Shown in pieces: positions 60,401-63,614 of a stretch of DNA of 64,000 nucleotides (positions are counted from its first letter, which is position 1; every line of letters starts with the position of its first letter). The translations under genes were made by a program, and so were the position numbers. The notes under the pieces are model-generated. The model worked only from the letters and a program-made list of their open reading frames with translations, ran no database searches and had not been told where the DNA came from. The stretch covers positions 54,404,616 to 54,468,615 of the forward strand of contig CM036756.1 of assembly GCA_020796225.1 (NCBI GenBank), in the 5' to 3' direction. The stretch is from Arion vulgaris. Lineage: Eukaryota; Mollusca; Gastropoda; Stylommatophora; Arionidae.

Positions 60401-62344
60401 CAGTACAAACAAGAGATCAACAGGGCGAATCAATGTAAACAAGACAATAGTAAAATTGAATCAATAAAAATAGCAACAAAATGAAACAATATAAGGAAGA
60501 TAACAATGAGGTTAACCAATATTGATAAGAAAACAATAAAATGTAACAATGTAACAGGATAACCAATTGAAATAAGAGAACAATGAGATGAAACAATGAG
60601 TATAAGATAACAAATAAGTGAAATAATGAAGATATTATAATACAATTAAGGCAGAACTCACTGTGCCGATATCCTGCCATCAGATCGCTTGCTGGTCATT
60701 ATGGTATCTTCTATCAGAGCCAACTATAAACTTATGGGCCTTCGGACTCAGGAAAGAATTATGGGAAATCAGACCCCAACTACACCACGTGACCTCGCAT
60801 TCCAGTATTGGTGTATATAGACGAATTCATTTTAAAATCAACACAAAATGCTAACTCGAAGTTATATTATGCAACAAGTTAAGTTTAACAATAAGGAATA
60901 TGAATATAATGAATATTTTTCACCAATAAATAACCATAGACTCACAGAATTGTGCAAAATTGCAAAAAAAGCTTGCAGCGCTCTATCAAACATATATATT
61001 TTCCGGCCCTCTTTTCTGATCTAGGTCAGGGAACCCCTTATCAGTTGTCTGGCCTAGTTATCTAGAGTTGGCTGTGCTTCTATACTCTAGTCATGTGTAC
61101 AAACGTTCACGGTAAAAAGATCCTCACGCCCTGAGTTCCTGCACTTTTGCAATATGACACAATCATCATAAAGTTACAAATATTGATTCTCTATCCTCGG
61201 AACTAATCAGTATCAATCTCGGAGAAATGTGTCACATAAATGGAAATACAACAATAACATATTATTAGTCATACACAGAAACATGATTATCTCAGACAAC
61301 ACTGCAACTGAAAATTGTGGACCACAGCCACAGTAAATGAGTCGTTGATTTTCTAGGCACCATTTATACGTTCAGTAGTTTTCACTGCAACTACTAATCA
61401 TATTAACCTATGCTATGTACACATGTTAGTTCAAGATAGAAAGAACGCTCTAGGAAAACCCTGAAACGAACTTTACTGCGCGAGTCAAGAAATATTGGAA
61501 CTCAATTTCATAGAAGAGATTGAACAAGTTGCACAGGATAGAGTAGTATGGCGAAATTGCTTGCATGCTCTAAATACCGGTACAAGGGGAATAGAATAAT
61601 AATGTACTGAGGGTGTTTCTGTGACTAAGTGAGTCGATGTACTGAGGGTGTTTCTGTGACTAAGTGGTCGATGTACTGAGGGTGTTTCTGTGACTAAGTG
61701 AGTCGATGTACTGAGGGTGTTTCTGTGACTAAGTGAGTCGATGTACTGAGGGTGTTTCTGTGACTAAGTGAGTCGATGTACTGAGGGTGTTTCTGTGACT
61801 AAGTGGTCGATGTACTGAGGGTGTTTCTGTGACTAAGTGGTCGATGTACTGAGGGTGTTTCTGTGGCTAAGTGGTCGATGTACTGAGGGTGTTTCTGTGA
61901 CTAAGTGAGTCGATGTACTGAGGGTGTTTCTGTGACTAAGTGGTCGATGTACTGAGGGTGTTTCTGTGGCTAAGTGGTCGATGTACTGAGGGTGTTTCTG
62001 TGGCTAAGTGAGTCGAAGGTTGTGGGTTCCAATCCGGACTGCGCCGTTCTGTTCATGAGTGCAGTTTTTTCTAGAGACCCCTAGGATTGTTGCTGGAGCT
62101 ACGGAGTTCGTGCCTTGTGCAATACTCTTGGCAGGTGGCGTGCCATTTCTGCGGAGGGGGACCAAGCCATATGGGGTAAAACCCGGTGCAATGAAGTCAA
62201 TCCTTCGGCTTAAAAATCCTTTAAACCAATATAATATTATGATTAAGTATCAGAGAAAAAGCTTCATACCTTCACTGCGGGATCAAGCTCCTCTCTGAAA
62301 TCGTTATCCCCATCACAGTAATCATCGTATCTGTTATCTGTCAT
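29461..62344 (-). CDS. SH3BP5: SH3BP5 (Sab)-like coiled-coil protein, Rab11 GEF family, complete (8 exons)
   Basis: Coding exons: 62344-62270, 42255-42193, 38290-38162, 37774-37610, 36834-36704, 34391-34349, 32126-31937, 30209-29461. All phases agree: 1545 nt, 514 residues plus stop (human SH3BP5 about 455, SH3BP5L about 393). Residues 20-250 hold the family's conserved coiled-coil: EELDPAVKIELEILNQSATD, ARPYYELQEAAKE, AAKETISLAELRL, WQEMLNHA, RSYFETKNEL, RYSGALKRLEKISNSIHEQR. Known family roles: GEF for Rab11 through this coiled coil and, for vertebrate Sab, docking of JNK through basic-hydrophobic motifs in the C-terminal half. The acidic tail here (266-514) has a candidate docking motif KRPLKRTQSLPL near 340-351. 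No transmembrane segment is visible, unlike mitochondrial Sab, so an SH3BP5L/REI-1-like role is possible. Orthology to SH3BP5 versus SH3BP5L is unresolved. Confidence 0.93.
30215..30295. repeat. Direct duplication x2 in intron 7
   Basis: gcaagactatagcaaaatat / caagactatagaaatgtat with tttagcacagaacaag, ~31 bp, just upstream of exon 8's acceptor. Confidence 0.7.
30360..30650. other. Purine-rich intronic stretch
   Basis: About 290 bp rich in aagaagaaag-type sequence (A/G-rich on plus strand, C/T-rich in gene sense). No gene; possibly a decayed simple repeat. Confidence 0.5.
30875..31020 (+). pseudogene. LINE-4 C-terminal fragment
   Basis: RELKDCGLTWEIIY then QQQWKSFVEAVCIKQNMN; same block as 15.5 kb. 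Confidence 0.6.
31205..31560 (-). pseudogene. LINE-2 C-terminus
   Basis: Inverse of tcctgatgctgtgaggcaac, cttttgcgtgaaaaacatgt, gtagcgcagtttctattggt and gatgtagttcagtactgatg; parallels 43.93-44.25 kb. Confidence 0.75.
31937..32126 (-). CDS. SH3BP5: SH3BP5-like exon 7
   Basis: Acceptor taatttatag, donor GAATG|gtatgt. Residues 203-265: QVKQSVEDLQQAFKAAKQRY, SGALKRLEKISNSIHEQRRH, end DNKNTSEN. Carries the most conserved family motif (LExISxxIHExR). Confidence 0.93.
32450..32697 (-). mobile_element. SINE-A copy in intron 6
   Basis: tcgaatgctccatatcgacc, tgatctgagccttagagcaa, agtcgcctcttacgacatac and aagccctacaacacacaggc. Confidence 0.88.
32697..32805 (+). mobile_element. SINE-E 3' part
   Basis: tctcttgcttcaaaagtact, aatgatcaaactatttcaag and aagatcgagttcct; compare 7.02-7.13 kb. 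Confidence 0.45.
32940..33290. other. No recognised feature (intron 6)
   Basis: Moderate GC; no shared repeats or conserved frame noted. Confidence 0.3.
33340..33640 (+). pseudogene. LINE-5 C-terminus
   Basis: RTGHVRLNHHMHRIKLLRLH, then HTQEHILQSCPSY-like in shifted frame, ending gtaaagaagaagaaga. The (gaag)n end suggests the true 3' terminus. Confidence 0.6.
33695..33945 (+). mobile_element. SINE-B copy
   Basis: gtgactaagtggttagccg A box, ggttagaatctggacc B box, gttgccagaactacggggtt body, cagaaccatatgtagaaact end. Confidence 0.83.
33946..34085 (-). repeat. Dispersed ~140-bp repeat
   Basis: ttaaagcctctttaagctga, ttttggttatatcagagcgt and aaataactccttttggagaatcc; inverse of 55.86-55.99 kb. 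Confidence 0.75.
34204..34243. repeat. (AT)n microsatellite
   Basis: About 20 AT dinucleotides in intron 6, 105 bp downstream of exon 6's donor. Confidence 0.95.
34349..34391 (-). CDS. SH3BP5: SH3BP5-like exon 6
   Basis: Only 43 bp. Acceptor ttcag, donor TTACAA|gtaagt. Completes Arg-188 and adds SYFETKNELDVKLQ; matches the family's conserved PYFE block. Confidence 0.9.
34452..34522. repeat. Tandem duplication 35 bp x2
   Basis: gaaagtcggcattgcttagt followed by agttagtgttctgga, twice, then a ttcttcttcttc run. Confidence 0.9.
34560..35150. other. AT-rich intron 5, nothing recognised
   Basis: No repeat shared with the window and no coding signal. Confidence 0.35.
35155..35375 (-). mobile_element. 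LINE-1 3' tail
   Basis: Inverse of the family: catcatcatcaaatagctta, cctctggaatttctctctct and tcctgaatccatcatctcca. Confidence 0.8.
35530..35695. repeat. Dispersed repeat shared with 15.7 kb
   Basis: gctctgatctcctccccaat, gtgttgattaatcaaatgtc and tttgtgtctggcagttccca. Confidence 0.6.
35857..36275 (-). repeat. 70-bp tandem array made of a SINE-A tail
   Basis: Six copies of ctgaattgtctttttcttct, ttgaatgctccatatcgatc and acttgttgaccactctgtgt gatttgtaac. The last copy runs into a complete SINE-A, so the unit is the SINE's 3' end plus about 20 bp of flank. Confidence 0.92.
36215..36525 (-). mobile_element. SINE-A copy adjoining its amplified tail
   Basis: tatgtaatctgagcctaaga, a local repeat of the actctgtgtgatttgtaata segment, agtctcctctcacgacatgc and ggtccagcaccacgctgg. 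Confidence 0.85.
36704..36834 (-). CDS. SH3BP5: SH3BP5-like exon 5
   Basis: Acceptor tttttttgcag, donor GCTAG|gtaata. Residues 145-188: VTEAEKEKTTSEQQHLKRAA, VFMEIEKKLHVLEKKHKRSI, AKAR. Heptad pattern continues the coiled coil. Confidence 0.92.
37030..37120 (-). repeat. Repeat carrying an empty site for the 51.4-kb MITE
   Basis: Minus strand ggcttgctccaggtgtctcc, tttttcaacctgccgctaaa and caggattagagaatag. Matches the flanks of the MITE at 51.42-51.58 kb with a single uninterrupted cttgctcc. Confidence 0.75.
37300..37548 (+). mobile_element. SINE-A copy in intron 4
   Basis: gagcatggcacgtgtggtaag head, gtcataagaggcgactgagg core, gatcacatacagatcacaca and gatatggagcgttcaaagaag tail. Confidence 0.88.
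37610..37774 (-). CDS. SH3BP5: SH3BP5-like exon 4
   Basis: Acceptor tcatcttgcag, donor AGG|gtactt, 55 codons. AQIEALRSARKFQTSNGVYL, AAKETISLAELRLMDDKAAS, WQEMLNHALLR. AAKETISLAE and WQEMLNHA are family hallmarks. Confidence 0.95.
37885..38135 (+). mobile_element. SINE-A copy filling intron 3
   Basis: tgtgttgccgggacctgaga head, caaggcatgtcgtaggtagg core variant, atcacatacaaatcatacag and gatatggaacgtttgaagaagaag tail, 26 bp from exon 3's donor. Confidence 0.88.
38162..38290 (-). CDS. SH3BP5: SH3BP5-like exon 3
   Basis: Acceptor catgtttcaag, donor AAAGAG|gtaaat, 43 codons. EARAKYQTTFLESSQQLEQL, KKKHGTSIKHARPYYELQEA. IxxARPYYE is a family hallmark. Confidence 0.95.
38660..38700. repeat. (CT)n microsatellite, short
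   Basis: gactctctctctctctctctcgg within intron 2. Confidence 0.9.
38740..39735 (+). mobile_element. GC-rich unclassified element
   Basis: About 1 kb clearly richer in GC than its surroundings. Internal partial duplication: gttcgctctccgttagcctt...gtccccagccaacctgcaag versus ctgttgattgtccccaatca aactacaaggcagt. Its left part recurs inverted at 55.14-55.30 kb (ggtcggctggggacaaccaa) and, more weakly, at 41.95-42.11 kb. It contains chance ORFs of 137, 128 and 80 codons in overlapping frames with no recognisable product. Confidence 0.5.
39738..40270 (+). pseudogene. LINE-5 RNase H distal part and C-terminus
   Basis: CKQRKVILQWLPSHCRIQGI, ETADQLDMES, then shifted TQFKIGNSAVCTCGQAHQTA and EHIL. WLPSHCxxxGxxxAD and the CTCG...H block define it. 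Contains the single-copy seed atgagcagattggaacaatt of the array that follows. Confidence 0.75.
40310..41362. repeat. 21-bp minisatellite, ~50 copies
   Basis: Units agattagaacataatattagc / ...ttaac alternate irregularly; some 20-bp copies. Both ends join LINE-5 sequence (left end after 40.27 kb, right end gcagattagaacaagttgtca). The minus frame reads LLILCSN over and over, broken by the 20-bp copies. Confidence 0.93.
41355..41610 (+). pseudogene. LINE-5 C-terminus, second copy
   Basis: gaacaagttgtcagtctaag, then tacaaaattcaagattggta, aactgcagaacacatgatac and gacagtgaagtttatataag. Parallel to 39.93-40.20 kb, so the array sits between two copies or within a duplicated copy. Confidence 0.7.
41612..41945 (+). 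mobile_element. SINE-A copy with ~80-bp internal insertion
   Basis: cgcgtgttgcgtaactctca head, aagagacgactgaggtaggg core, and a tail split by cttgtggaccaggagccaca ... ggaccactaagagtttggta before aggtcgatatgtagtgtta. Confidence 0.8.
42193..42255 (-). CDS. SH3BP5: SH3BP5-like exon 2
   Basis: Acceptor ctattttcag, donor ATTGAT|gtaagt, 21 codons: IELEILNQSATDINRLEKEI D. The LNQSxxDINR block is diagnostic of the family. Confidence 0.95.
42355..42612 (+). mobile_element. SINE-A copy in intron 1
   Basis: gcctgtatggtgcaggagcc head, ggcatgtctaagaggcgact core and gatatggagcgttcgaagaag tail. Confidence 0.88.
42880..43065. repeat. 75-bp tandem repeat, 2.5 copies
   Basis: catatttattgcttgatgtc, aaggtgatggagtcgatcta, gtgaagggacagtacattag and atgcagtcatcaaa, third copy diverging after gatggagt. 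Confidence 0.85.
43456..43706 (+). mobile_element. SINE-A copy in intron 1
   Basis: gtgtgttgccgtgtaatcca head, ggcatgccgtaaaagtcgac core and gatatggagcgttggaagat tail. Confidence 0.87.
43925..44400 (-). pseudogene. LINE-2 RT C-terminus with internal 61-bp duplication
   Basis: Minus strand EMKCLHRMLGVSRRKLDTT, then again [50 protein letters not shown]. The MKCLHxMLGVSRR block is duplicated. Ends in the LINE-2 3' tip. Confidence 0.85.
44410..44835. other. No recognised feature
   Basis: AT-rich intron 1 sequence. Confidence 0.3.
44838..45145 (+). pseudogene. LINE RNase H distal part
   Basis: YTPGHSGVQGNERADFLANN, SMGRADIINAVSSQL, STLERVRELGIKFGHARQCC, RGRERRYTNQLLMG. GHSGVQGNERADFLA is an intact distal RNase H motif. 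Confidence 0.8.
45140..45250 (-). mobile_element. LINE C-terminal tip
   Basis: gagctttaatttgcgttcta, ggccagatgagtcgcccttg: near-identical to 13.67-13.73 kb. Confidence 0.65.
45407..45464. repeat. (CT)n microsatellite
   Basis: About 28 CT dinucleotides. Confidence 0.97.
45545..45765 (-). mobile_element. SINE-C copy with intact tRNA-like promoter
   Basis: Minus strand: gtagcgcgttggactacggg (A box), gcgggttcaattccgcgg (B box), body with ggtgttcgtggcaccgaacc and a long A tail. The head resembles a real tRNA, but the body and poly(A) tail show a SINE. Possible tatgttt target repeats near 45538 and 45758. Confidence 0.82.
45770..47725. other. 2 kb with no recognised feature (intron 1)
   Basis: Mixed composition, ORFs up to 82 codons without domain features, no internal repeats. 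The best candidate in the window for unique intronic sequence. Confidence 0.4.
47730..48725 (+). pseudogene. LINE RT with catalytic motif, most complete in window
   Basis: Frame 1: EFRQGCVLSPDLFSLYCESI-type motif (RQG...SP.LF). Frame 2: LRYVDDTVLIARNEKELQKL, with the catalytic YVDD. From 48005 a 182-codon open stretch: GLSLNIKKTEVMIISKEQIL, RIGQAKTSCLKMRSIICSKS, GCESWTINKQIEKSLEATEM, FYRRMMRIPWTAKITNVEVL. Tail ends gatccatgatcgcgtacgcc ... gatgatgac. 5' truncated, several shifts. Confidence 0.88.
48540..48865. repeat. Segment duplicated at 52.26-52.55 kb (copy 1)
   Basis: LINE 3' end plus ~125 bp after its gatgatgac tail: cattctttactgtcgttact, caacgttgggagattcattt and gcacatataccaaaggtaca are shared with the second copy. 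Confidence 0.85.
48887..49225 (+). CDS. Unrecognised ORF, possible mitochondrial-type exon or retrocopy
   Basis: Open frame to a stop at 49224-49226. MSASSVLRARLQLHLPLVSS resembles a mitochondrial targeting peptide, and ALKSYILCNKGRVTPNLFWQ, EPDPYKEYPLEDPAVIHPGQ looks like genuine protein. A weak donor CAG|gtgatc follows PGQ. GC-richer than its surroundings, not repeated in the window. Lies inside SH3BP5-like intron 1 on the opposite strand. Family not identified. Confidence 0.3.
49305..50030. repeat. 40-bp minisatellite, ~18 copies
   Basis: Unit gggtctggtcatgcacttag tttactgtgtaccacaaact, few variants. The right end passes into ccacaaactgggcagtcag, the LINE sequence also at 11.42 kb (gtcatgaacctattccactg tggacaacaaactgggcag), so the unit derives from that element. 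Confidence 0.93.
50030..50195 (-). mobile_element. LINE fragment bounding the 40-bp array
   Basis: gtctgtcaggtttccccaaa, acatgttgcttctcagctca and acatgctccggtgtccg; matches 11.46-11.64 kb. Confidence 0.7.
50372..50385. promoter_or_regulatory. RFX X-box-like palindrome
   Basis: gttgccatggaaac fits the RFX half-site pair (GTTGCC ... GGMAAC). It is followed by gtagccatgttgg, a YY1-like core. No gene start is shown nearby. Confidence 0.35.
50447..50587 (-). CDS. Small ORF, 46 codons, unrecognised
   Basis: MGPIFGRELGRSYSLHPRDQ, LHATEQFKVVRYSEYWYIQA, VQSKKN, stop. Composition looks protein-like and it lies 62 bp from the X-box, but the X-box is on its 3' side. May be chance. Confidence 0.2.
   Translation of the reverse strand: MGPIFGRELGRSYSLHPRDQLHATEQFKVVRYSEYWYIQAVQSKKN
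50600..51135. other. No recognised feature
   Basis: AT-rich; includes an inverted CCAAT (ctattggcta at about 50641). Nothing else supported. Confidence 0.3.
51140..51408 (+). mobile_element. LINE-2 3' end
   Basis: ttcagccacataagcagatt, gatacaaagcaaaaggccgg, cctcagagataacagaggcg and cctgaagctgtgagacaaat. Confidence 0.78.
51417..51582. mobile_element. hAT-like MITE, 166 bp, with 8-bp target duplication
   Basis: Ends cagtggcggctcgt ... and ... acgagccgcccctg are inverted repeats (13 of 14 match). Flanks ctcgctcc (51409-51416) and ttcgctcc (51583-51590) form an 8-bp duplication with one mismatch. CAG.G termini plus 8-bp duplication are hAT hallmarks. Too short to encode transposase. Confidence 0.82.
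51583..51670 (+). repeat. Right flank of MITE, same repeat as 37.03-37.11 kb
   Basis: aagtgtctcctttttcgagc, tgatgctgaaagtcaaaaca and ggattagagaatagatg. Confidence 0.7.
51690..52225. other. No recognised feature
   Basis: Contains ccacctggcgctacttccca and other unique-looking sequence; no open frame with splice support. Confidence 0.3.
52240..52545 (+). repeat. Segment duplicated from 48.54-48.87 kb (copy 2)
   Basis: gaacacattgtgacaaccgg, gtagcctgacttcatagcat, gatccatgatcgcacatgat and caacgttgggagattcattt. About 300 bp, roughly 85-90% alike by eye. Confidence 0.85.
52546..52880 (-). CDS. Unrecognised conserved-looking coding fragment
   Basis: Open on the minus strand: LKRVKEWEVIPDRKTPPSCG, LHQLYRRYTKPRSQIWRERP, KVVDGYVYFIPLSGIPCKLF, LISKYGLSFGRKQPIKGGLC, KMYKSLPTLDKKQMAACKYE. 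Basic, balanced composition and a long frame argue for a real exon or a recent retrocopy. Possible donor CGAAAAAG|gtcaac at about 52548; no clear acceptor. Family not recognised. Nested in SH3BP5-like intron 1. Confidence 0.4.
52855..52958. repeat. Tandem duplication ~54 bp x2 followed by (AT)n
   Basis: agcgccccgccacagggcag, tgggcttgacgattacagat and agtgccctctct twice, then about 10 AT units to 52978. Confidence 0.9.
53085..53205 (+). mobile_element. LINE-5 fragment with short duplication
   Basis: atgagcagattataacacat matches the 21-bp array seed; gaacaggacacactcgactcctc occurs twice, then gtgtatacaaaatgtc. Confidence 0.55.
53185..53345 (-). pseudogene. LINE-5 C-terminus
   Basis: Minus strand RRNHRNYILQICPQYADLRR, KRWPTYTSVQDKLYGVADNL. 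HxLQxCPxYxxLRxxxWP...DKLYG is the conserved end of this family. Confidence 0.8.
53460..53692 (-). mobile_element. SINE-A2 copy
   Basis: agtcgcctcttacgacatgc, gtggcaggtaacagtggttc and aaatttgggccctggtaacc; left part caagcatttgtttcgggtta. Confidence 0.8.
53692..53870 (+). pseudogene. LINE C-terminal tail
   Basis: GVMEGMIHERRDREQARRWS, TQNIIETLDMTLWEVENLLV, then catgatacatgatga. A related tail is at 63.62-63.82 kb. Confidence 0.7.
53940..54190 (-). pseudogene. LINE-4 (RTE-like) C-terminus
   Basis: Minus strand LTKDGSTDGTAYERMGSSRL, KEILINTVERKIKECGLLWD, IMDRTQQVGRNGNHL. TVERxxKECGLxWDxMxxxxQ matches 15.5 and 30.9 kb. Confidence 0.65.
54187..54976. repeat. 50-bp minisatellite, ~15 copies
   Basis: Unit ccactgatcgtggttgctag, tgatatccaaactgtctcca, tctctttctt, with 3-bp (ctt) and single-base variants. 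Abuts the LINE-4 tail on its left. Confidence 0.93.
55135..55300 (-). mobile_element. Inverted partial copy of the GC-rich element
   Basis: acctgctgccttgcaggtcg, gctggggacaaccaaaggct, gacggagagcgaacccatta and ctaaaaccggacagatcacc; inverse of 38.80-38.92 kb. Confidence 0.75.
55495..55562. repeat. Tandem duplication 27 bp x2
   Basis: attttgacaaagttacatta tacaat twice with a third partial. Confidence 0.85.
55575..55842 (+). mobile_element. SINE-A copy
   Basis: gtgtggtcccggggcccgaa head, ggcatgtcgtaagaggtgac core, gatcacatacaaatcacaca and gatatgaagcgtacgatgaag tail. Confidence 0.88.
55862..55990 (+). repeat. Dispersed ~140-bp repeat
   Basis: ggattctccgaaaggagtta, gttggcctacacgctctgat, aaccaataaaaggttcgcct and cggcttaaagaggcttaatc. 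Ends in aacaaacaaacaaaca. Confidence 0.78.
56283..56410 (+). mobile_element. SINE-D-like head
   Basis: gtaatagttaagtggttagt, cgtacgtggtccgaggatca, and tcaggtcgacctagctttaa matching tcaggtcaacccagcctcaa at 11.79 kb. It runs straight into the 51-bp array. Confidence 0.6.
56299..57585 (+). CDS. Repetitive ORF over the 51-bp array, function doubtful
   Basis: 428 codons. A ~35-residue non-repeated head from the SINE-D-like sequence is followed by ~20 copies of HRDIRHKVEPRHVDHIS (17 residues; E/E-R and N/H-Y variants), then a hydrophobic, Cys-rich end (TCLCCILLICF). Highly basic repeat. The array has no stop in this frame, in another plus frame, or in one minus frame (FNFMSDVTVGDVVNMAW), as expected when the unit is a multiple of three, so openness alone is weak evidence. 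The head is SINE-derived. Most likely not a gene. Confidence 0.15.
   Translation: MVSSLTSHVRGPRIIFSCLSRLFYHRNGSQVDLALTKCDRDIRHKVEPRHVDYIYHRDIRHKVERRHVDHISHRDIRHKVEPRHVDHISHRDIRHKVEPRHVDHISHRDIRHKVERRHVDHISHRDIRHKVEPRHVDYISHRDIRHKVERRHVDHISHRDIRHKVEPRHVDYISHRDIRHKVEPRHVDYISHRDIRHKVEPRHVDHISHRDIRHKVEPRHVDYISHRDIRHKVEPRQLTHLHRDIRHKVEPRHVDYISHRDIRHKVEPRHVDYISHRDIRHKVEPRHVDHISHRDIRHKVEPRHVDYISHRDIRHKVERRHVDHISHRDIRHKVERRHVDHISHRDIRHKVERRHVDYISHRDIRHKVGRRHVDHISHRLSLVKEKQAQLLILQYTYPHCIKTCTFTCLCCILLICFRNVHVVYFCAV
56413..57436. repeat. 51-bp minisatellite, ~20 copies
   Basis: Unit cgtgacatcagacataaagt, tgaaccacgccatgttgacc, acatctcccac; two positions vary together (c/g in gaaccacg/gaacgacg; c/t in gaccac/gactac). 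One copy near 57000-57020 lacks three separate single bases. Confidence 0.95.
57660..57772. repeat. Tandem duplication ~51 bp x2
   Basis: actttttagataatagcata, atgaaatttgacctccccca and ccccatcccc twice. Confidence 0.9.
57815..58072 (-). mobile_element. SINE-A2 copy
   Basis: ctttgcgttcgttctttaca, aatcactctttgtgatatgt, aatcgcctcttacgacatgc and aatttgggccccggtaacca. Full-length; compare 1-195. Confidence 0.85.
58195..58580 (+). pseudogene. LINE-5 C-terminus
   Basis: IFRLRTQYTPLKQNSTTTHF, then shifted CQLCAHHLETVHQHLLKCHV and LDDARNILNDTYRAETALSA. CxxC...H..C block and downstream Leu pattern fit the family. Confidence 0.65.
58822..59072. repeat. 61-bp tandem repeat, 4 copies
   Basis: cgagacactattcaagaacg, aaaagtgaatctacattggt, agaagaatgacaacttatcc g; one copy has an extra g (aaaaggtg). 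Confidence 0.92.
59155..59650 (+). pseudogene. LINE-3 RNase H to 3' end
   Basis: DEDAVIYTSGSVQFG (first RNase H Asp box, with TS for TD), then shifted VYCLGHAGVKGTARVL, SLDLDKGDI and gaaccacggggacaatcagg, ctccatctctgaaggagact. Spans most of the domain in ~480 bp, with many breaks. Confidence 0.72.
59768..60165. repeat. 38-bp minisatellite, ~11 copies
   Basis: acgagcttgagtgatactaa, tgtagtacacacaacaat; one truncated copy at about 60033. t/c variant (aatgtag / aacgtag). Confidence 0.92.
60200..60650. other. A-rich intronic stretch
   Basis: Irregular aacaatataa / gaaacaatgta-type degenerate repeats about 15-45 bp apart; an old decayed array is possible. The minus-strand ORFs here are T-rich translations without meaning. 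Confidence 0.45.
60655..61300. other. No recognised gene
   Basis: Includes ccacgtgacc (E-box) at about 60785 and gtgtatatagacg (TATA-like) about 25 bp later, a possible but unsupported promoter. Otherwise unique sequence. Confidence 0.25.
61308..61390 (-). mobile_element. SINE-F fragment
   Basis: ccacagtaaatgagtcgttg, attttctaggcaccatttat; matches 1.66-1.73 kb. Confidence 0.65.
61435..61600 (+). pseudogene. LINE-4 (RTE-like) C-terminal tip
   Basis: SQEILELNFIEEIEQVAQDR then VVWRNCLHALNTGTRGI; equals GISSMEKIERIAQNRA at 25.85 kb. Confidence 0.65.
61603..62015 (+). repeat. 34/35-bp array built from a SINE-B head, 12 copies
   Basis: Unit atgtactgagggtgtttctg tgactaagtg(a)gtcg. tctgtgactaagtgg is the SINE-B A-box region; the twelfth copy continues into a full SINE-B. 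34- and 35-bp variants (ggtcg / gagtcg) and a gactaag / ggctaag variant are interspersed. Confidence 0.95.
61990..62228 (+). mobile_element. SINE-B copy at the end of its amplified head
   Basis: tctgtggctaagtgagtcga A box, gggttccaatccgg B box, gattgttgctggagctacgg body, gggtaaaacccggtgcaatg end. Its 3' end is 42 bp from SH3BP5-like exon 1's donor, in intron 1, antisense to the gene. Confidence 0.88.
62270..62344 (-). CDS. SH3BP5: SH3BP5-like exon 1 (start codon)
   Basis: ATG at 62344, donor GTGAAG|gtatga. MTDNRYDDYCDGDNDFREEL DPAVK. ELDP leading into the exon 2 LNQS block is the expected family N-terminus, and the short acidic leader is typical. No other in-frame Met gives a better fit. Confidence 0.92.
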
Positions 62345-62349
62345 TTCTC

Positions 62350-62990
62350 TCGAGAAGATAACGAACTAGTTGCCTTTCTGAACCTGTTCTTAATTAAATA
62401 GTAAACGATGACTAGTTAAATACTCATTATATACTTCTCTCACAAAATACAATATTAATGTCCTTCTCGTCTATAACATTGTGTTTGTCATTTCACAAAT
62501 TAGTTCACTATTTAAGCACATATAATGATAACAAAGTAATACGGTCCGCACGATATGATCAGAGAGATTATTCAGGTACGTCAAACTTCGTCACCAACGG
62601 TTGGGTTAAAACAGCACAGGTGACTGCAAAACGCGTCATAAGAAAATGGCTGAGTATATCAACAAATAAGTAAATAAATACACACGATACTGCGTGCTGT
62701 AAGAGTTGTCAACACCGTAGAAACTAATTAACAGAGTGCTTTGACGAGAAATGGGGGCGGATCACCTCAGTGGGTTTCAGAGTGGAGCGATTAGGAATGC
62801 GCCAAATTGTTTGTACTTAAAGTTTCAGTATGTTTAGCCTGAGCCTCGTTACCAATATGCTTATCATGTGAACTGGGGCAAAGTTTGTTTACAAAACGTG
62901 ATTATTTTTATTTTCTCGAACTACTTACTGTCTATGGCAATCAACGTATGTCTTGTCGTGACTGAACAGACTACAGTCAACTTGAGTCAT
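62350..62990. other. Presumed 5' flank of the SH3BP5-like gene
   Basis: Should hold the 5' UTR and promoter. No TATA box or CpG-rich block stands out. At 62755-62800 ggggcggatcacctcagtgg and gagtggagcgattagg echo the SINE-E-like sequence at 63.08 kb. Confidence 0.35.
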
Positions 62991-62999
62991 AAATCATGT

Positions 63000-63165
63000 C
63001 TCATCTGTCTTCATTTCGGTGTCTCTGTGGTAGGAAGGGCAGTGCTCGTCATGGGATCCAAAAGTGCTCGGTTCGATTCAAGAGTGGAGCGATCGGACTA
63101 TTTTTCAATTATCTATGCTCTCAGTGTAGGTGAAATCTAGTTCCTAGTCCTATCTAAAACGATAG
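63000..63165 (+). mobile_element. SINE-E copy
   Basis: ggtgtctctgtggtaggaag, agtgctcgtcatgggatcca and ctcggttcgattcaagagtg (B-box-like), then ctctcagtgtaggtgaaatctag. Confidence 0.5.
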
Positions 63166-63194
63166 ATAAAACGTGTGTTCAAGATGAGCACATA

Positions 63195-63460
63195 AAAGTA
63201 CCATGTGTCTGTGGTTAAGACGTTTGTCTTAAGTTCTGAAGTTTATGAGTTCGAATCTGGATTGCATGGTTCAGCTCACATGGGTTTTGCTTTCAGGAGA
63301 TTACTAGAATTGTTGCTGGAGTTACGGAGTTTATGTTTTGTGTAACACTCTCGGCAGGTGGCCTACCACTTGTGTCGAGAGGGGCGGATCCATATGGGAA
63401 AACTCGATGCAATGAAATAAATCATTGGTATTTAGACCCTTTTAGACACAAAAGTACAAT
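63195..63460 (+). mobile_element. SINE-B copy
   Basis: gtctgtggttaagacgtttg, gagttcgaatctggattgc B box, aattgttgctggagttacgg and gggaaaactcgatgcaatga. Confidence 0.85.
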
Positions 63461-63614
63461 CGACAGTTGAAAATAGATAAGTGTAGGCCAGAAAGTCTCT
63501 GCATTAGGAAAAGTTATTACAAATTAAAATAAAATACCTAAAAATTTTCACCAATCTCAAAATTACACCGGAGCCCTCACTGATGCTACGATGTTCCTGC
63601 ACTGTCGACGAGAT

